Of a stretch of DNA of 64,000 nt, positions 54,850 through 62,621 are shown piece after piece. Within the stretch, counting starts at the first letter, position 1. Each line of letters starts with the position of its first letter. Both the position numbers and the translations under genes were made by a program. The notes under the pieces were generated by a model. That model saw nothing but the letters and a program-made list of their open reading frames with translations, did no database searches and was not told the origin of the DNA. Source of the stretch: Candidatus Onthocola gallistercoris (GTDB lineage: Bacteria; Bacillota; Clostridia; Lachnospirales; Lachnospiraceae); NCBI GenBank assembly GCA_018715345.1, contig DVLT01000055.1, positions 1 through 64,000 of the forward strand. Direction: 5' to 3'.

Positions 54850-56757
54850 TCATATCACAGAAAATGATTTCTTACAAATCATACATGCCAAAACCGTCAT
54901 ATCGTCATCCCCGTATTCTCCCGGCTGGGCCAAGGCGTAGTCCAACAGTCGTCCTGCCGCTCCATTTGGATTCGTTTCCTCCATGGTTTTAAGCATCTGG
55001 GTTATACACTCATTGCCTGTCCCTTCAGGAAAACGGTTGATCACACCATCAGACACCATAAAGATCATGTCCCCATCAAAAAGATTCCTGGCAAAGCCTT
55101 CCCAGTCCACTTCCGGAAAAGCTCCCACCGGCAAAGACTCAGAAGTGATGCACTCCACTTGGTGGTCCCTCAAAATAAAGGTGGAGGATGCGCCGATCTT
55201 TATAAATTCGCACAACCCGCCATACAGATCCACCACAGTCAGATCCATGGAAGAAAATACCTGCCGGTTGCCATGGAGCATCATCACCGAATTGAGCATC
55301 CGCAATGCAGAACGCCTTCCAAATCCAGTATCCACCATCTGTTCCAGCAGACTGATCATCAGTTCACTCTCTTCCTTGGCCAACGGGCCGCTGCCCATCC
55401 CATCTGAAAGGGACATGAGCACCTGACCCGAATCCAGATAGATAAACGCATAACTGTCTCCGTTTACAGCCTGTCCTTCTTTTGTCCGCCGTGCGATCCC
55501 CTGGATCAGCTGATATTTGGTATCTTCCACAAATTCCATGATGCCATATTTCCTGCGCACCACCGATGGTCCTCCCGTCTCAGGAATAAACCGTCTGCCC
55601 GCGGCTTTGCTGATCCATTCTGCCAATTCTTTTGCTGTTATACACCGGCCCTGACTTACCCGGACCATCATATAGATCCGTTGCCTGTGGCTGTGGCTGC
55701 TTTCTTCTGTCACAGAAATCTTCTTTATCTTTAATTTCTGTTTTTCCAATTTCTGTACCAATGTACCGGCCAGCTGGCCAGAACTATCCTCCCGATCTTT
55801 CAGTTCTCCCGAAAGATCATCGATGATCTCAGCCACTTCCCCGATCTGCCCTGCAAATGCCAGCCGATTTTCTTCCAACCGGTTTCTCCATGCCAGATTG
55901 ACCTGGGCTGCCTGCATGATCCGATTTGTCTCCTGCAAAAAACGATCCATATTGATACAACGCCGGCGCAGACCGGACGGTACCTGCTTTCGCTCCAAAG
56001 GTCCGCTTTTGGGGAACAGATTCAACAACTGCCAGGTACTGTGATAGGTATCATAGTATTCTTTTTCCCAACACCGCTCCTTCCTGCTGCATCCGGCACA
56101 CATGCTGGTCGTCAGTTCGTCAAACGCTTCTTTCACATCCTCATCTGCCAGTTCCTTCTTCTCCGGGATCTCATCCCGGAGCATACGGGACAATTTTCTG
56201 AAAGAAGCCGATATATCTTTCAAACGGCATTTTACAAAATTCTCTTCATCCCTCATCTGAATTTCCGGTCCAAAAAGCGGGGCCGTCTCTTCCACAGGAT
56301 CCGTCCTTCCTTCAAACACCTTCATCACTTGTCCAAAAAGCAGAAAGGCAAGTGCGGCTCCCACCGCTTCCACGATACCAGCCTGGAGATAGTACACTGC
56401 ATATTCCCGGGATATCCCGGATATGGCCATCCCATACCCCACACTGGACGCCAAAATGAGCAGCGCCATGGCAGCCAGTGCCTTACCCCGGCCCACCGGC
56501 GCCTTCTTCCATTCCAATATACCGGTCATCAACATGATCCCCACAAGGATCCCCATGTATTTTAACAGTATGGAAGCAGGGAGTCCCACCACCATGCCGA
56601 TGAGTGTGATGACCGGCAGCATCCCCCGATCCACCGGATTCATATAAGCTGCGGCGAAATAAGCCGTCCCCAGAGGATTGATCCCCGGAAGGATGGTCCG
56701 CTGTAAAAATCCGCTCAGGATGACGACCATCCAGTTTCTGATATTCATATGCTTCAT
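54850..56757 (-). CDS. spoIIE: Stage II sporulation protein E
   Basis: Encodes 635 residues from the ATG at 56757 (GGAGG seven bases upstream); the frame upstream of it to 57057 overlaps the divIC gene and is not coding. About eight hydrophobic segments in residues 1-190, a cysteine-containing central region (CAGCSRKERCW), then a PP2C phosphatase with SDGMGSGPLAKEES and MVSDGVINRF. SpoIIE dephosphorylates SpoIIAA and so activates sigma F in the forespore. It is shorter than Bacillus SpoIIE (827). Confidence 0.95.
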   Translation of the reverse strand: MKHMNIRNWMVVILSGFLQRTILPGINPLGTAYFAAAYMNPVDRGMLPVITLIGMVVGLPASILLKYMGILVGIMLMTGILEWKKAPVGRGKALAAMALLILASSVGYGMAISGISREYAVYYLQAGIVEAVGAALAFLLFGQVMKVFEGRTDPVEETAPLFGPEIQMRDEENFVKCRLKDISASFRKLSRMLRDEIPEKKELADEDVKEAFDELTTSMCAGCSRKERCWEKEYYDTYHSTWQLLNLFPKSGPLERKQVPSGLRRRCINMDRFLQETNRIMQAAQVNLAWRNRLEENRLAFAGQIGEVAEIIDDLSGELKDREDSSGQLAGTLVQKLEKQKLKIKKISVTEESSHSHRQRIYMMVRVSQGRCITAKELAEWISKAAGRRFIPETGGPSVVRRKYGIMEFVEDTKYQLIQGIARRTKEGQAVNGDSYAFIYLDSGQVLMSLSDGMGSGPLAKEESELMISLLEQMVDTGFGRRSALRMLNSVMMLHGNRQVFSSMDLTVVDLYGGLCEFIKIGASSTFILRDHQVECITSESLPVGAFPEVDWEGFARNLFDGDMIFMVSDGVINRFPEGTGNECITQMLKTMEETNPNGAAGRLLDYALAQPGEYGDDDMTVLACMICKKSFSVI

Positions 56758-56838
56758 ATATGCCCCTCCTGACATCGCCTGTCCACTTTCAGGCATTATC
56801 ATCCTATGAGGCATCCTGACACATATTGCATAAAATCC

Positions 56839-56845
56839 TTCGACA
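56839..56845 (-). promoter_or_regulatory. Spo0A box upstream of spoIIE
   Basis: A perfect TGTCGAA on the minus strand about 82 bases before the spoIIE start codon. It begins in the T-run of the divIC terminator. A GATAAT box with a poor -35 follows, fitting an activator-dependent sigma-A promoter as known for spoIIE in Bacillus. Confidence 0.6.
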
Positions 56846-56848
56846 AAA

Positions 56849-56873
56849 AACCCACTGCGTCCGGCAGCGGGTT
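56849..56873 (-). terminator. Intrinsic terminator of divIC
   Basis: Minus strand: AACCCGCTGC pairs with GCAGTGGGTT around five bases, followed by TTTTTT. It separates the upstream part of the cluster from spoIIE. Confidence 0.8.
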
Positions 56874-56881
56874 CTCTTTCG

Positions 56882-57190
56882 TCAGTTATTCTGTTTTTTA
56901 AACAAGATATCGTTTTCGTCTGCAAGCCCCAGTTTTTCTCTGGCCAACTCTTTATAATATTCATCGGAATTGATATAATCCGCCTTCTCTTCCAGCGCTT
57001 GCTTGATCTCTTTTTGTTCGTCGATCTTTTCTTCAAGCTCCGTCTGTGCCTGTTCATACTCAGCCAGTCTCAGATTCATCTGATGGCTGTTATGGACCAG
57101 AACAACGCACAATATCAGAACGACTGCGGCGATCAATCCCTTGCCTTTCCGATCCTTTTTAGTTCTGGTTTTTTTTGCTCTTTTCGCCAT
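56882..57190 (-). CDS. divIC: FtsB/DivIC septum formation initiator
   Basis: Encodes 102 residues from the ATG at 57190 (AGGTGG upstream). Basic N-terminus, one membrane helix (GLIAAVVLILCVVLVHN), a coiled coil of about 40 residues and the family end YKELAREKLGLADENDILFK. It links divisome proteins FtsL and DivIB. Position between yabQ and spoIIE is conserved. Confidence 0.93.
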   Translation of the reverse strand: MAKRAKKTRTKKDRKGKGLIAAVVLILCVVLVHNSHQMNLRLAEYEQAQTELEEKIDEQKEIKQALEEKADYINSDEYYKELAREKLGLADENDILFKKQNN

Positions 57191-57290
57191 AAATATCCAC
57201 CTGAAATCTACACATTTTCCCAACTTCCTTTATTTTACCTGTTTATATCACTTTTTTCAATGTTTCCAATCAAAAAAAATGTGTATTTTT

Positions 57291-57677
57291 TCATTTTTCA
57301 GATGGCCGTCGACGAAAAATATGAAAAACCGCCATCCGGATCCGTCTAAATAACCGAAAAAGAGGGGTAAAAAGCGTCACCGTTAAGTGGACAAATACCC
57401 GGCTGATGGTCAAAAGATAAAAAACTCCTCCGAAGATCATCCCCAGAACGATAAAGATACGTATTTCTCCTTGATTATAACGGAACAAAAGGCTGTAGAA
57501 CACAGCGGCGGCCGCCAGCCAATAAAGCACATCCTCTCCGTTGATCATCCAGCCCCGATGTCGGATCAGACGTCGGAAGATCCTCAAAATATCATAGGCT
57601 AAACACAGTCCGCCGCCCCAAAGCAAAGCCATGCCGAAAAGATAAAACTGATAACGGACTTCTGCGCTCATGCCCAC
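57291..57677 (-). CDS. yabQ: Spore cortex biosynthesis protein YabQ
   Basis: Encodes 128 residues starting at GTG 57677 or ATG 57671. Four hydrophobic helices and the family stretch CLAYDILRIFRRLIRHRGW. A basic tail follows the last helix. Needed for cortex formation in Bacillus. The start touches the yabP stop, so the pair is coupled. Confidence 0.9.
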   Translation of the reverse strand: MGMSAEVRYQFYLFGMALLWGGGLCLAYDILRIFRRLIRHRGWMINGEDVLYWLAAAAVFYSLLFRYNQGEIRIFIVLGMIFGGVFYLLTISRVFVHLTVTLFTPLFRLFRRIRMAVFHIFRRRPSEK

Positions 57678-57964
57678 TACTTAAACCACCGTCCCAATCC
57701 TTTCTCTCCGCTCTTAGCCGTCTTTTTCCCACTGGAATAAACAAGGCTGTCCACACTGCCGTCCACATTCACCTCTCCCTTTTCCAACGTCAGGTGGTTC
57801 ACATGAAGGTTATCGCCACGGATCATCAAGAGGCCGTCTTCTGTATCCAAAACAATTTCATTGGTATCAAATGAAAGCACATCGTTGATCCCTGTCATCT
57901 GGATGGCGCTTCGGTTCACCATCGTCAGTTTATGGTTTTTGATGCCGCCTGTCCGTTCTTCCAT
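57677..57964 (-). CDS. yabP: Sporulation protein YabP
   Basis: Encodes 95 residues. Family pattern LTMVNRSAIQMTGINDVLSF and GDNLHVNHLTLEKGEVNVDG. YabP belongs to the sigma-E regulon in Bacillus and is needed for spore development. Its AGGAGG site can pair with an upstream complementary sequence (see 57970-58024). Confidence 0.92.
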   Translation of the reverse strand: MEERTGGIKNHKLTMVNRSAIQMTGINDVLSFDTNEIVLDTEDGLLMIRGDNLHVNHLTLEKGEVNVDGSVDSLVYSSGKKTAKSGEKGLGRWFK

Positions 57965-57969
57965 AAAAA

Positions 57970-58024
57970 AACCTCCTGTTACATCTGGATCAGCCTGAAG
58001 CTAATCTAAATATATTAGGAGGTT
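57970..58024 (-). promoter_or_regulatory. Hairpin covering the yabP ribosome binding site
   Basis: Minus strand: AACCTCCT (58017-58024) is exactly complementary to AGGAGGTT (57970-57977), the yabP ribosome binding site, with an inner GATTAGC/GCTGATC stem. The right arm is followed by seven T, so it could act as a terminator or as a translational lock. Confidence 0.5.
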
Positions 58025-58036
58025 TAACTTAATATT

Positions 58037-58276
58037 CTATAAATATTTAAATAAATCCCTGGCTTCTTCCTTACGGACTGTTTCTGTCACATTCAGGACT
58101 TCCACTTTAACACTGCGTGTACCAAAACCAATTTCGATCACATCACCAGGTTTTACATTCACAGACGCCTTGGCCGTTTTCCCGTTGACCATCACCCGGC
58201 CGGCATCACAGGCCTCATTGGCCACTGTCCGGCGCTTGATCAGCCGGGAGACTTTTAAAAATTTATCCAGACGCAT
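58037..58276 (-). CDS. rqcP: S4 domain RNA-binding protein RqcP
   Basis: Encodes 79 residues, a single S4 domain: MRLDKFLKVSRLIKRRTVAN and VNGKTAKASVNVKPGDVIEI. RqcP (YabO) assists RqcH in adding alanine tails to stalled nascent chains on 50S subunits. Conserved position between hup and yabP. Confidence 0.95.
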   Translation of the reverse strand: MRLDKFLKVSRLIKRRTVANEACDAGRVMVNGKTAKASVNVKPGDVIEIGFGTRSVKVEVLNVTETVRKEEARDLFKYL

Positions 58277-58286
58277 AACGCTTTTA

Positions 58287-58565
58287 TCATTTACCGTTGA
58301 TAACGTCTTTTAATGCTTTTCCAGCTTTAAATTTCGGAGATTTGGACGCTTCGATGGTCATCTTCTCACCGGTCTGAGGATTTCTTCCTTCTCTTGCTGC
58401 TCTTTCAGAAACTTCAAATGTACCAAAACCAACCAACTGGATCTTTTCGCCTTTTTTCAGTTCTTCTCCGATAATATCAACAAATGCTTTTAATGCTTTC
58501 TCTGCATCTTTTTTAGACATTTCCGTACGTTCTGCCATTACTGCTACAAGTTCTGCCTTATTCAT
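58287..58565 (-). CDS. hup: HU family DNA-binding protein
   Basis: Encodes 92 residues from the ATG at 58565, preceded by AAGGAGGAATTTTGTA. Complete HU fold with GFGTFEVSERAAREGRNPQT and the KSPKFKAGKALKD end. Nucleoid protein that bends DNA. Confidence 0.97.
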   Translation of the reverse strand: MNKAELVAVMAERTEMSKKDAEKALKAFVDIIGEELKKGEKIQLVGFGTFEVSERAAREGRNPQTGEKMTIEASKSPKFKAGKALKDVINGK

Positions 58566-58597
58566 TACAAAATTCCTCCTTAAATCATACCCAAACA

Positions 58598-59404
58598 TCA
58601 CTGTTCTTTCGGATGTTTTGTTTCACTCCATAATGTATCCATCTGCCGGATACTCATATCTGAAAGGTTAAAGCCGCGTTTTACGGCCTCTTCCTCCACA
58701 TATTCAAATCTATTTATAAACTTTTCTGTAGCGTTTGTCAAGGCATTTTCCGCATTTACGCCTAAAAGACGGGATAAATTGATGACAGAAAACATCAAAT
58801 CCCCGATCTCTTCCTGCAAATGGGAAAAATCACTGTTTTCGGCCGCTTCCGACACTTCCGAAAGTTCCTCTGAAATCTTTGCCGCCGCGCCTTTCCAGTC
58901 CTGAAAATCAAAGCCAACCTTGGCTGCCTTCTTCTGCACTTTGGATGCCCTTATGGTGGCCGGCAACGCTTTAGCCACCCGGCGCATGCCCTCTGTTATG
59001 GTCTGCTCAGATTTTTCCTTTTTCTTGATCTCCTCCCAGTTGTCCAAAACCTGAGCCGAGTTGTCCGCATGCCCTTGGCCGAATACATGGGGATGGCGGT
59101 TGATCATTTTCTTTGAAATCGAAGTGATCACATCATCCACTGTGAACCGACCCTCTTCTTCACCGATCTGGGCATGCAGCATGACTTGGAGCATGATGTC
59201 GCCCAATTCTTCACAAAGATTGGTGTCATCTCCTGTTTTATGGTAAATATCGATACCCTCTGCCGCCTCATAGGCCTCTTCCAGCATACAGTCCCTCAGG
59301 CTTTCATGGGTCTGTTCCCGATCCCACGGACAGCCGTCCTTGTCTCTGAGTCTGGCGATGATCTTTCTAAAATCGTCAAACGAATAGCTGTCTTTTATCT
59401 CCAT
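58598..59404 (-). CDS. mazG: Nucleoside triphosphate pyrophosphohydrolase MazG
   Basis: Encodes 268 residues with two MazG repeats; EExxE-type metal motifs in CMLEEAYEAAEG with EELGDIMLQV, and EELSEVSEAAEN with EEIGDLMFSV. It removes abnormal NTPs. First gene of the cluster that runs to ftsH. Confidence 0.95.
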   Translation of the reverse strand: MEIKDSYSFDDFRKIIARLRDKDGCPWDREQTHESLRDCMLEEAYEAAEGIDIYHKTGDDTNLCEELGDIMLQVMLHAQIGEEEGRFTVDDVITSISKKMINRHPHVFGQGHADNSAQVLDNWEEIKKKEKSEQTITEGMRRVAKALPATIRASKVQKKAAKVGFDFQDWKGAAAKISEELSEVSEAAENSDFSHLQEEIGDLMFSVINLSRLLGVNAENALTNATEKFINRFEYVEEEAVKRGFNLSDMSIRQMDTLWSETKHPKEQ

Positions 59405-59468
59405 TTGACATGCCTCCTTTTATATCCTTTCCTTTATTTTAAAGTCATATTCTTTTCCAAAAGAACAT

Positions 59469-59493
59469 AATATATATTCATATGCGCATACTA
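59469..59493 (+). promoter_or_regulatory. Possible sporulation-type promoter of the superoxide dismutase gene
   Basis: CATACTA (59487-59493), with CATAATAT about 13 bases upstream, resembles mother-cell or forespore sigma (E/G) promoters more than sigma A. No TTGACA/TATAAT pair is seen in the gap. Confidence 0.35.
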
Positions 59494-59522
59494 AAACCGA
59501 AAAAAGCAGGAGGTATTATGCT

Positions 59523-60143
59523 ATGATGACTCAAACGTATCCTTTTCACACAGTACCGCTCCCTTATGCCTATGAAGCTCTGGAGCCGTATATTGACGCA
59601 GAAACGCTCCATTATCATCATGATAAGCATCTGAGCGCTTACGTGGACAACCTGAACAAGATCTTAAAACCCCATCCAGAATATCACGACTGGACGCTCA
59701 CCCGGCTTCTGGAAAATCTTGAAGAACTACCTGAAGAAATCCGCCAACCTGTTTTAAATAACGCTGGCGGGGTGTATAATCACATCCTTTATTTCCGGCT
59801 GATGAGCCCCTCCAATGGGCAAAACCCCATGGAGACGATCCTTCGCAAAGCTTTCGGTTCTCTGGAAGCCTTTATCGAAAAAATGACCGAATGCGCCATG
59901 ACCCAATTCGGTTCCGGATATGCCTGGCTGGTGGTCAATCCTGAAAAATCACTGGAAATCCTCAATACGCCCAATCAGAACAATCCGGTATCCAACGGCA
60001 ACATCCCCATCCTTGCCATCGACGTGTGGGAACATGCCTACTATCTGAAGTACAAAAACATGCGCAAAAATTATGTGGATAACTGGTTTCGGCTGATCAA
60101 CTGGAAAATGGTCTACGATCTCTATCTTAAAGCTATCCAATAA
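59523..60143 (+). CDS. sodA: Superoxide dismutase, Fe/Mn type
   Basis: Encodes 206 residues. Metal ligands appear in YHHDKHLSAYVDNLN, GGVYNHILYF and DVWEHAYYLKY. The central SGYAWLVVNP is also typical. Spacing before the second histidine is slightly longer than in E. coli SodA/SodB. AGGAGGTATTATGCT precedes the ATG. It converts superoxide to peroxide and oxygen. Monocistronic, with a strong terminator. Confidence 0.93.
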   Translation: MMTQTYPFHTVPLPYAYEALEPYIDAETLHYHHDKHLSAYVDNLNKILKPHPEYHDWTLTRLLENLEELPEEIRQPVLNNAGGVYNHILYFRLMSPSNGQNPMETILRKAFGSLEAFIEKMTECAMTQFGSGYAWLVVNPEKSLEILNTPNQNNPVSNGNIPILAIDVWEHAYYLKYKNMRKNYVDNWFRLINWKMVYDLYLKAIQ

Positions 60144-60147
60144 TAGA

Positions 60148-60180
60148 GGGGACTGTCGTCAGACAGTCCCCATCTTTTTT
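60148..60180 (+). terminator. Intrinsic terminator of the superoxide dismutase gene
   Basis: Perfect 10-bp stem GGGGACTGTC/GACAGTCCCC with a GTCA loop and a T-run. Confidence 0.92.
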
Positions 60181-60181
60181 G

Positions 60182-61096
60182 TCAGCCCCACAGATCCTCA
60201 GGATAAACACCTGCTTCTGTCAGCTGCTTAAAGGCGTTGACCACGCTTTCCTTGTCCTCCTGATAGGTCACTCCAAACCACTTGTCGCCGGTCTCCAACA
60301 CTTTTACCGATGCTTTCCCGGAATGGATCAGCTTGTCCACGATGGACGGGAGAAGATACTCACTTTTTTCCGGATCTTTAAGATCGCTCAGAAACTCTGT
60401 AAAGCCTTTCTCCAGTTCATCGATAAATCCCGGCCGAAAGCCCCACATATTCATGGAAACATTCTGCTTTGGCGTGATGGCCATATCGCTGCCGTTATCA
60501 TCATGGGCGATGGTCCCATCTTCAAGTTTACAGATCCCGGAAGTCTCCACAACCTGATCCAAATAACCATCTTCATTGACCAGGCATACCCCTCTGGTCA
60601 CTGTACCATTCTCACTTAATGTATTCTCCAACACAAAGCCGGCCATGCACATATCATACTGTACCGGAAGTTCATGTTCCTCCGTCAGGTAAGCATGTAC
60701 CTTTCGAAACGCCTCTTTTCCGTAATAATCATCCGCATTGATCACCGCAAAGGGCTCATTGACAACGCCTTTGCAGCATAGAACTGCCTGCCCGGTCCCC
60801 CATGGTTTTTTTCGGTTCTCCGGCACGCTAAAGCCTTCCGGTATGGCATCCAGCGACTGGAACACATACGCCACATCCATGACTTTTTCAATACGGCTTC
60901 CGATGATCTCACGGAACTCTTTTTCAATATCTTTACGGAGTATGAAAACAACTTTGTTGAAACCGGCCTCTTTTGCATCGTGAATGGAATAATCCATGAT
61001 GATCTCGCCGTTCGGCCCCATTTTCTCCAACTGTTTGATCCCTTGTCCAAAGCGGCTTCCGATACCGGCCGCCATGATAACCAATGTGGTATTCAC
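60182..61096 (-). CDS. NDP-sugar nucleotidyltransferase family protein
   Basis: Encodes 304 residues with an N-terminal nucleotidyltransferase fold: VIMAAGIGSRFGQGIKQLEK and AVINADDYYGKEAF (metal-binding DD). The rest lacks a left-handed helix domain, so it is not GlmU. The sugar phosphate substrate is not readable. Confidence 0.88.
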   Translation of the reverse strand: MNTTLVIMAAGIGSRFGQGIKQLEKMGPNGEIIMDYSIHDAKEAGFNKVVFILRKDIEKEFREIIGSRIEKVMDVAYVFQSLDAIPEGFSVPENRKKPWGTGQAVLCCKGVVNEPFAVINADDYYGKEAFRKVHAYLTEEHELPVQYDMCMAGFVLENTLSENGTVTRGVCLVNEDGYLDQVVETSGICKLEDGTIAHDDNGSDMAITPKQNVSMNMWGFRPGFIDELEKGFTEFLSDLKDPEKSEYLLPSIVDKLIHSGKASVKVLETGDKWFGVTYQEDKESVVNAFKQLTEAGVYPEDLWG

Positions 61097-61102
61097 TTGA
61101 AA

Positions 61103-61621
61103 TTACGCTCCTTTGCACCGTTTTTTCTTCTGTTCAGTATACATGAATTTCACAAAATATACAACTATAATCGCACAGGCGCCAGCAAAACTGTCCAAAA
61201 GAACGTCTCTGACCATACCGGAACGTCCAGGTACGAACAGCTGATGGATCTCATCCACAGAAGCCGCCAGGAACACAAAAATCCATGCTTTTATCGGTTT
61301 ATGCTGAAGTTTCCTGTAACCCACATGAAGATGTGCCAATGTCAGGAGGGCCAGGAAAAAATATTCGGCAAAATGGGCGCATTTTCGTATCGGCGCCCCA
61401 ATGATATCGATCCAGTAAAGGATCTGCTCTTCATTTTGTCCAACCAGCCCCAACGATTCCAGCAGCCGCAGCAGTTTTTCTGAAAACCCATCGCTCAAGT
61501 CCTGGGATATTGTCCCATTTTGGGATGAAAAATACCAGATCATACACAAACAGCCGATCACGGCCATGCCAGACAGGCCTGTCAGAACCTTTCTTTTCCT
61601 TTCTGTCATACTTTCTCTCAC
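61103..61621 (-). CDS. VanZ family membrane protein
   Basis: Encodes 172 residues with about four helices and the VanZ pattern IRKCAHFAEYFFLALL and ASVDEIHQLFVPGRSGMVRDV. VanZ gives low teicoplanin resistance in enterococci; other members are of unknown function. Start is GTG 61621 or ATG 61609; no strong site distinguishes them. A tRNA-Ala gene diverges upstream. Confidence 0.88.
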   Translation of the reverse strand: MRESMTERKRKVLTGLSGMAVIGCLCMIWYFSSQNGTISQDLSDGFSEKLLRLLESLGLVGQNEEQILYWIDIIGAPIRKCAHFAEYFFLALLTLAHLHVGYRKLQHKPIKAWIFVFLAASVDEIHQLFVPGRSGMVRDVLLDSFAGACAIIVVYFVKFMYTEQKKKRCKGA

Positions 61622-61665
61622 TTTCTCTTGAAATCCTCATGGACTTTGTGTTATAATCAGGCCAT

Positions 61666-61738
61666 GGGGCATTAGCGCAGCTGGGAGCGCGCCACAATGG
61701 CATTGTGGAGGCCACGGGTTCGAATCCCGTATGCTCCA
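61666..61738 (+). tRNA. tRNA-Ala (GGC)
   Basis: 73 nt. Acceptor GGGGCAT pairs with ATGCTCC including the alanine-specific G3-U70, discriminator A, anticodon loop ATGGCAT giving GGC. CCA is not encoded. A TTGAAA/TATAAT promoter (18-base spacing) lies just upstream. Confidence 0.95.
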
Positions 61739-61757
61739 TTTTTTGTATAATACAGGG

Positions 61758-61793
61758 AAATTCCGATATCTTCAAGGATTATCGGAATTTTTC
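61758..61793 (+). terminator. Intrinsic terminator of tRNA-Ala
   Basis: AAATTCCGATA pairs with TATCGGAATTT around 11 bases, followed by T. Confidence 0.8.
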
Positions 61794-61998
61794 TTTGTAT
61801 CCTTTTTCAGTCTGCGCTTCATCTCCTGCGCCATACAGATCATTAGGATTATCTATTTTTATATGTGATTGTATCTTTTTGACCCAAATTGTAGTCCTCA
61901 AAATGATCTGAAAACCTAGTCTCATTTGCTTCTTGCCATTGTACTCATATTTCTTTGCTTTGTAATCATTGAGCATGGCTTTGGTATATTTTCCACAA

Positions 61999-62024
61999 AA
62001 AAACCGTCCATCCGGACGGTTTTT
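61999..62024 (-). terminator. Intrinsic terminator of tRNA-Thr
   Basis: Stem AAAAACCGTCC/GGACGGTTTTT with a 4-base loop; on the minus strand it follows tRNA-Thr and ends in seven T. Confidence 0.85.
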
Positions 62025-62065
62025 ACTGTTTGACTGATCGCCTGCAAATCGAGCTTTTATGTGAG

Positions 62066-62138
62066 AGCTACTGACGAGATTCGAACTCGTGACCTACGCA
62101 TTACGAGTGCGTCGCTCTACCGACTGAGCCACAGTAGC
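62066..62138 (-). tRNA. tRNA-Thr (CGT)
   Basis: 73 nt. Acceptor GCTACTG pairs with CAGTAGC, discriminator T, D-arm CTCAGTCGGTAGAG, anticodon loop CTCGTAA giving CGT, T loop TTCGAAT. Confidence 0.95.
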
Positions 62139-62166
62139 TTACCTCACTTATTATAACAAAATTTTT

Positions 62167-62532
62167 TTATTTGTCCAGTCCCATTTTCTGCTTCCATGCA
62201 TCTTCTTTAAAACCCACAAGCACAAAGTCCTCTCCGATGACCAGCGGCCGTTTGATGAGCATACCATCCGTGGCCAAAAGCTCTGCCATCTCATCTTCCG
62301 ACATTTCTGCCAGCCGGTCCTTTATACCCATTTCCCGGTAAAGCTTTCCGCTCGTATTGAAAAATTTTTTGGCCGGAAGCCCGCTCCTGGCGATCCATTC
62401 CTGTAACTCGGCCGCTGTGGGGTTATCCTCCACAATATGCCTGTCCTTAAAAGGGATCTCCTGTGTCTCCAGCCATTTCTTTGCCTTTCGGCAAGTGGAA
62501 CATTTGGGATATTCAAGAAATTGGATCTTCAT
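62167..62532 (-). CDS. ArsC/Spx family protein
   Basis: Encodes 121 residues. The thioredoxin-like fold begins MKIQFLEYPKCSTCRKAKKW with a CSTC redox pair, and LIKRPLVIGEDFVLVGFKED matches ArsC/YffB/Spx proteins. The CxxC spacing is as in Spx; the C-terminal region is nearer to the general ArsC-like group, so the role (regulator or reductase) is open. Confidence 0.85.
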   Translation of the reverse strand: MKIQFLEYPKCSTCRKAKKWLETQEIPFKDRHIVEDNPTAAELQEWIARSGLPAKKFFNTSGKLYREMGIKDRLAEMSEDEMAELLATDGMLIKRPLVIGEDFVLVGFKEDAWKQKMGLDK

Positions 62533-62621
62533 TTTATTTCCTCCATGGTCATTTATTTTGTATTCATATCAATATATCTTTCCAGTTTCAAAGGTCTGTA
62601 GGGATCGGAATCCGCCCCGTT

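Larger units (their letters stand above)
61739..62065. other. Gap between tRNA-Ala and tRNA-Thr
   Basis: About 325 AT-rich bases. It contains the tRNA-Ala terminator (61758-61793) and the tRNA-Thr terminator (61999-62024). Between them a 65-codon minus-strand frame (61779-61976) has no ribosome binding site and no recognisable motif, so I leave it uncalled. No attachment-site duplication of either tRNA end was seen. Confidence 0.5.

Noticed and set aside
61779..61976. 65-codon minus-strand frame between two tRNA genes
   Set aside because: No ribosome binding site, AT-rich composition and overlap with the tRNA-Ala terminator; considered a possible integrase remnant, but no motif supports it.
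61666..62138. Genomic island between tRNA-Ala and tRNA-Thr
   Set aside because: The gap is only about 325 bases, both tRNAs have their own terminators, and no duplicated tRNA end is present.
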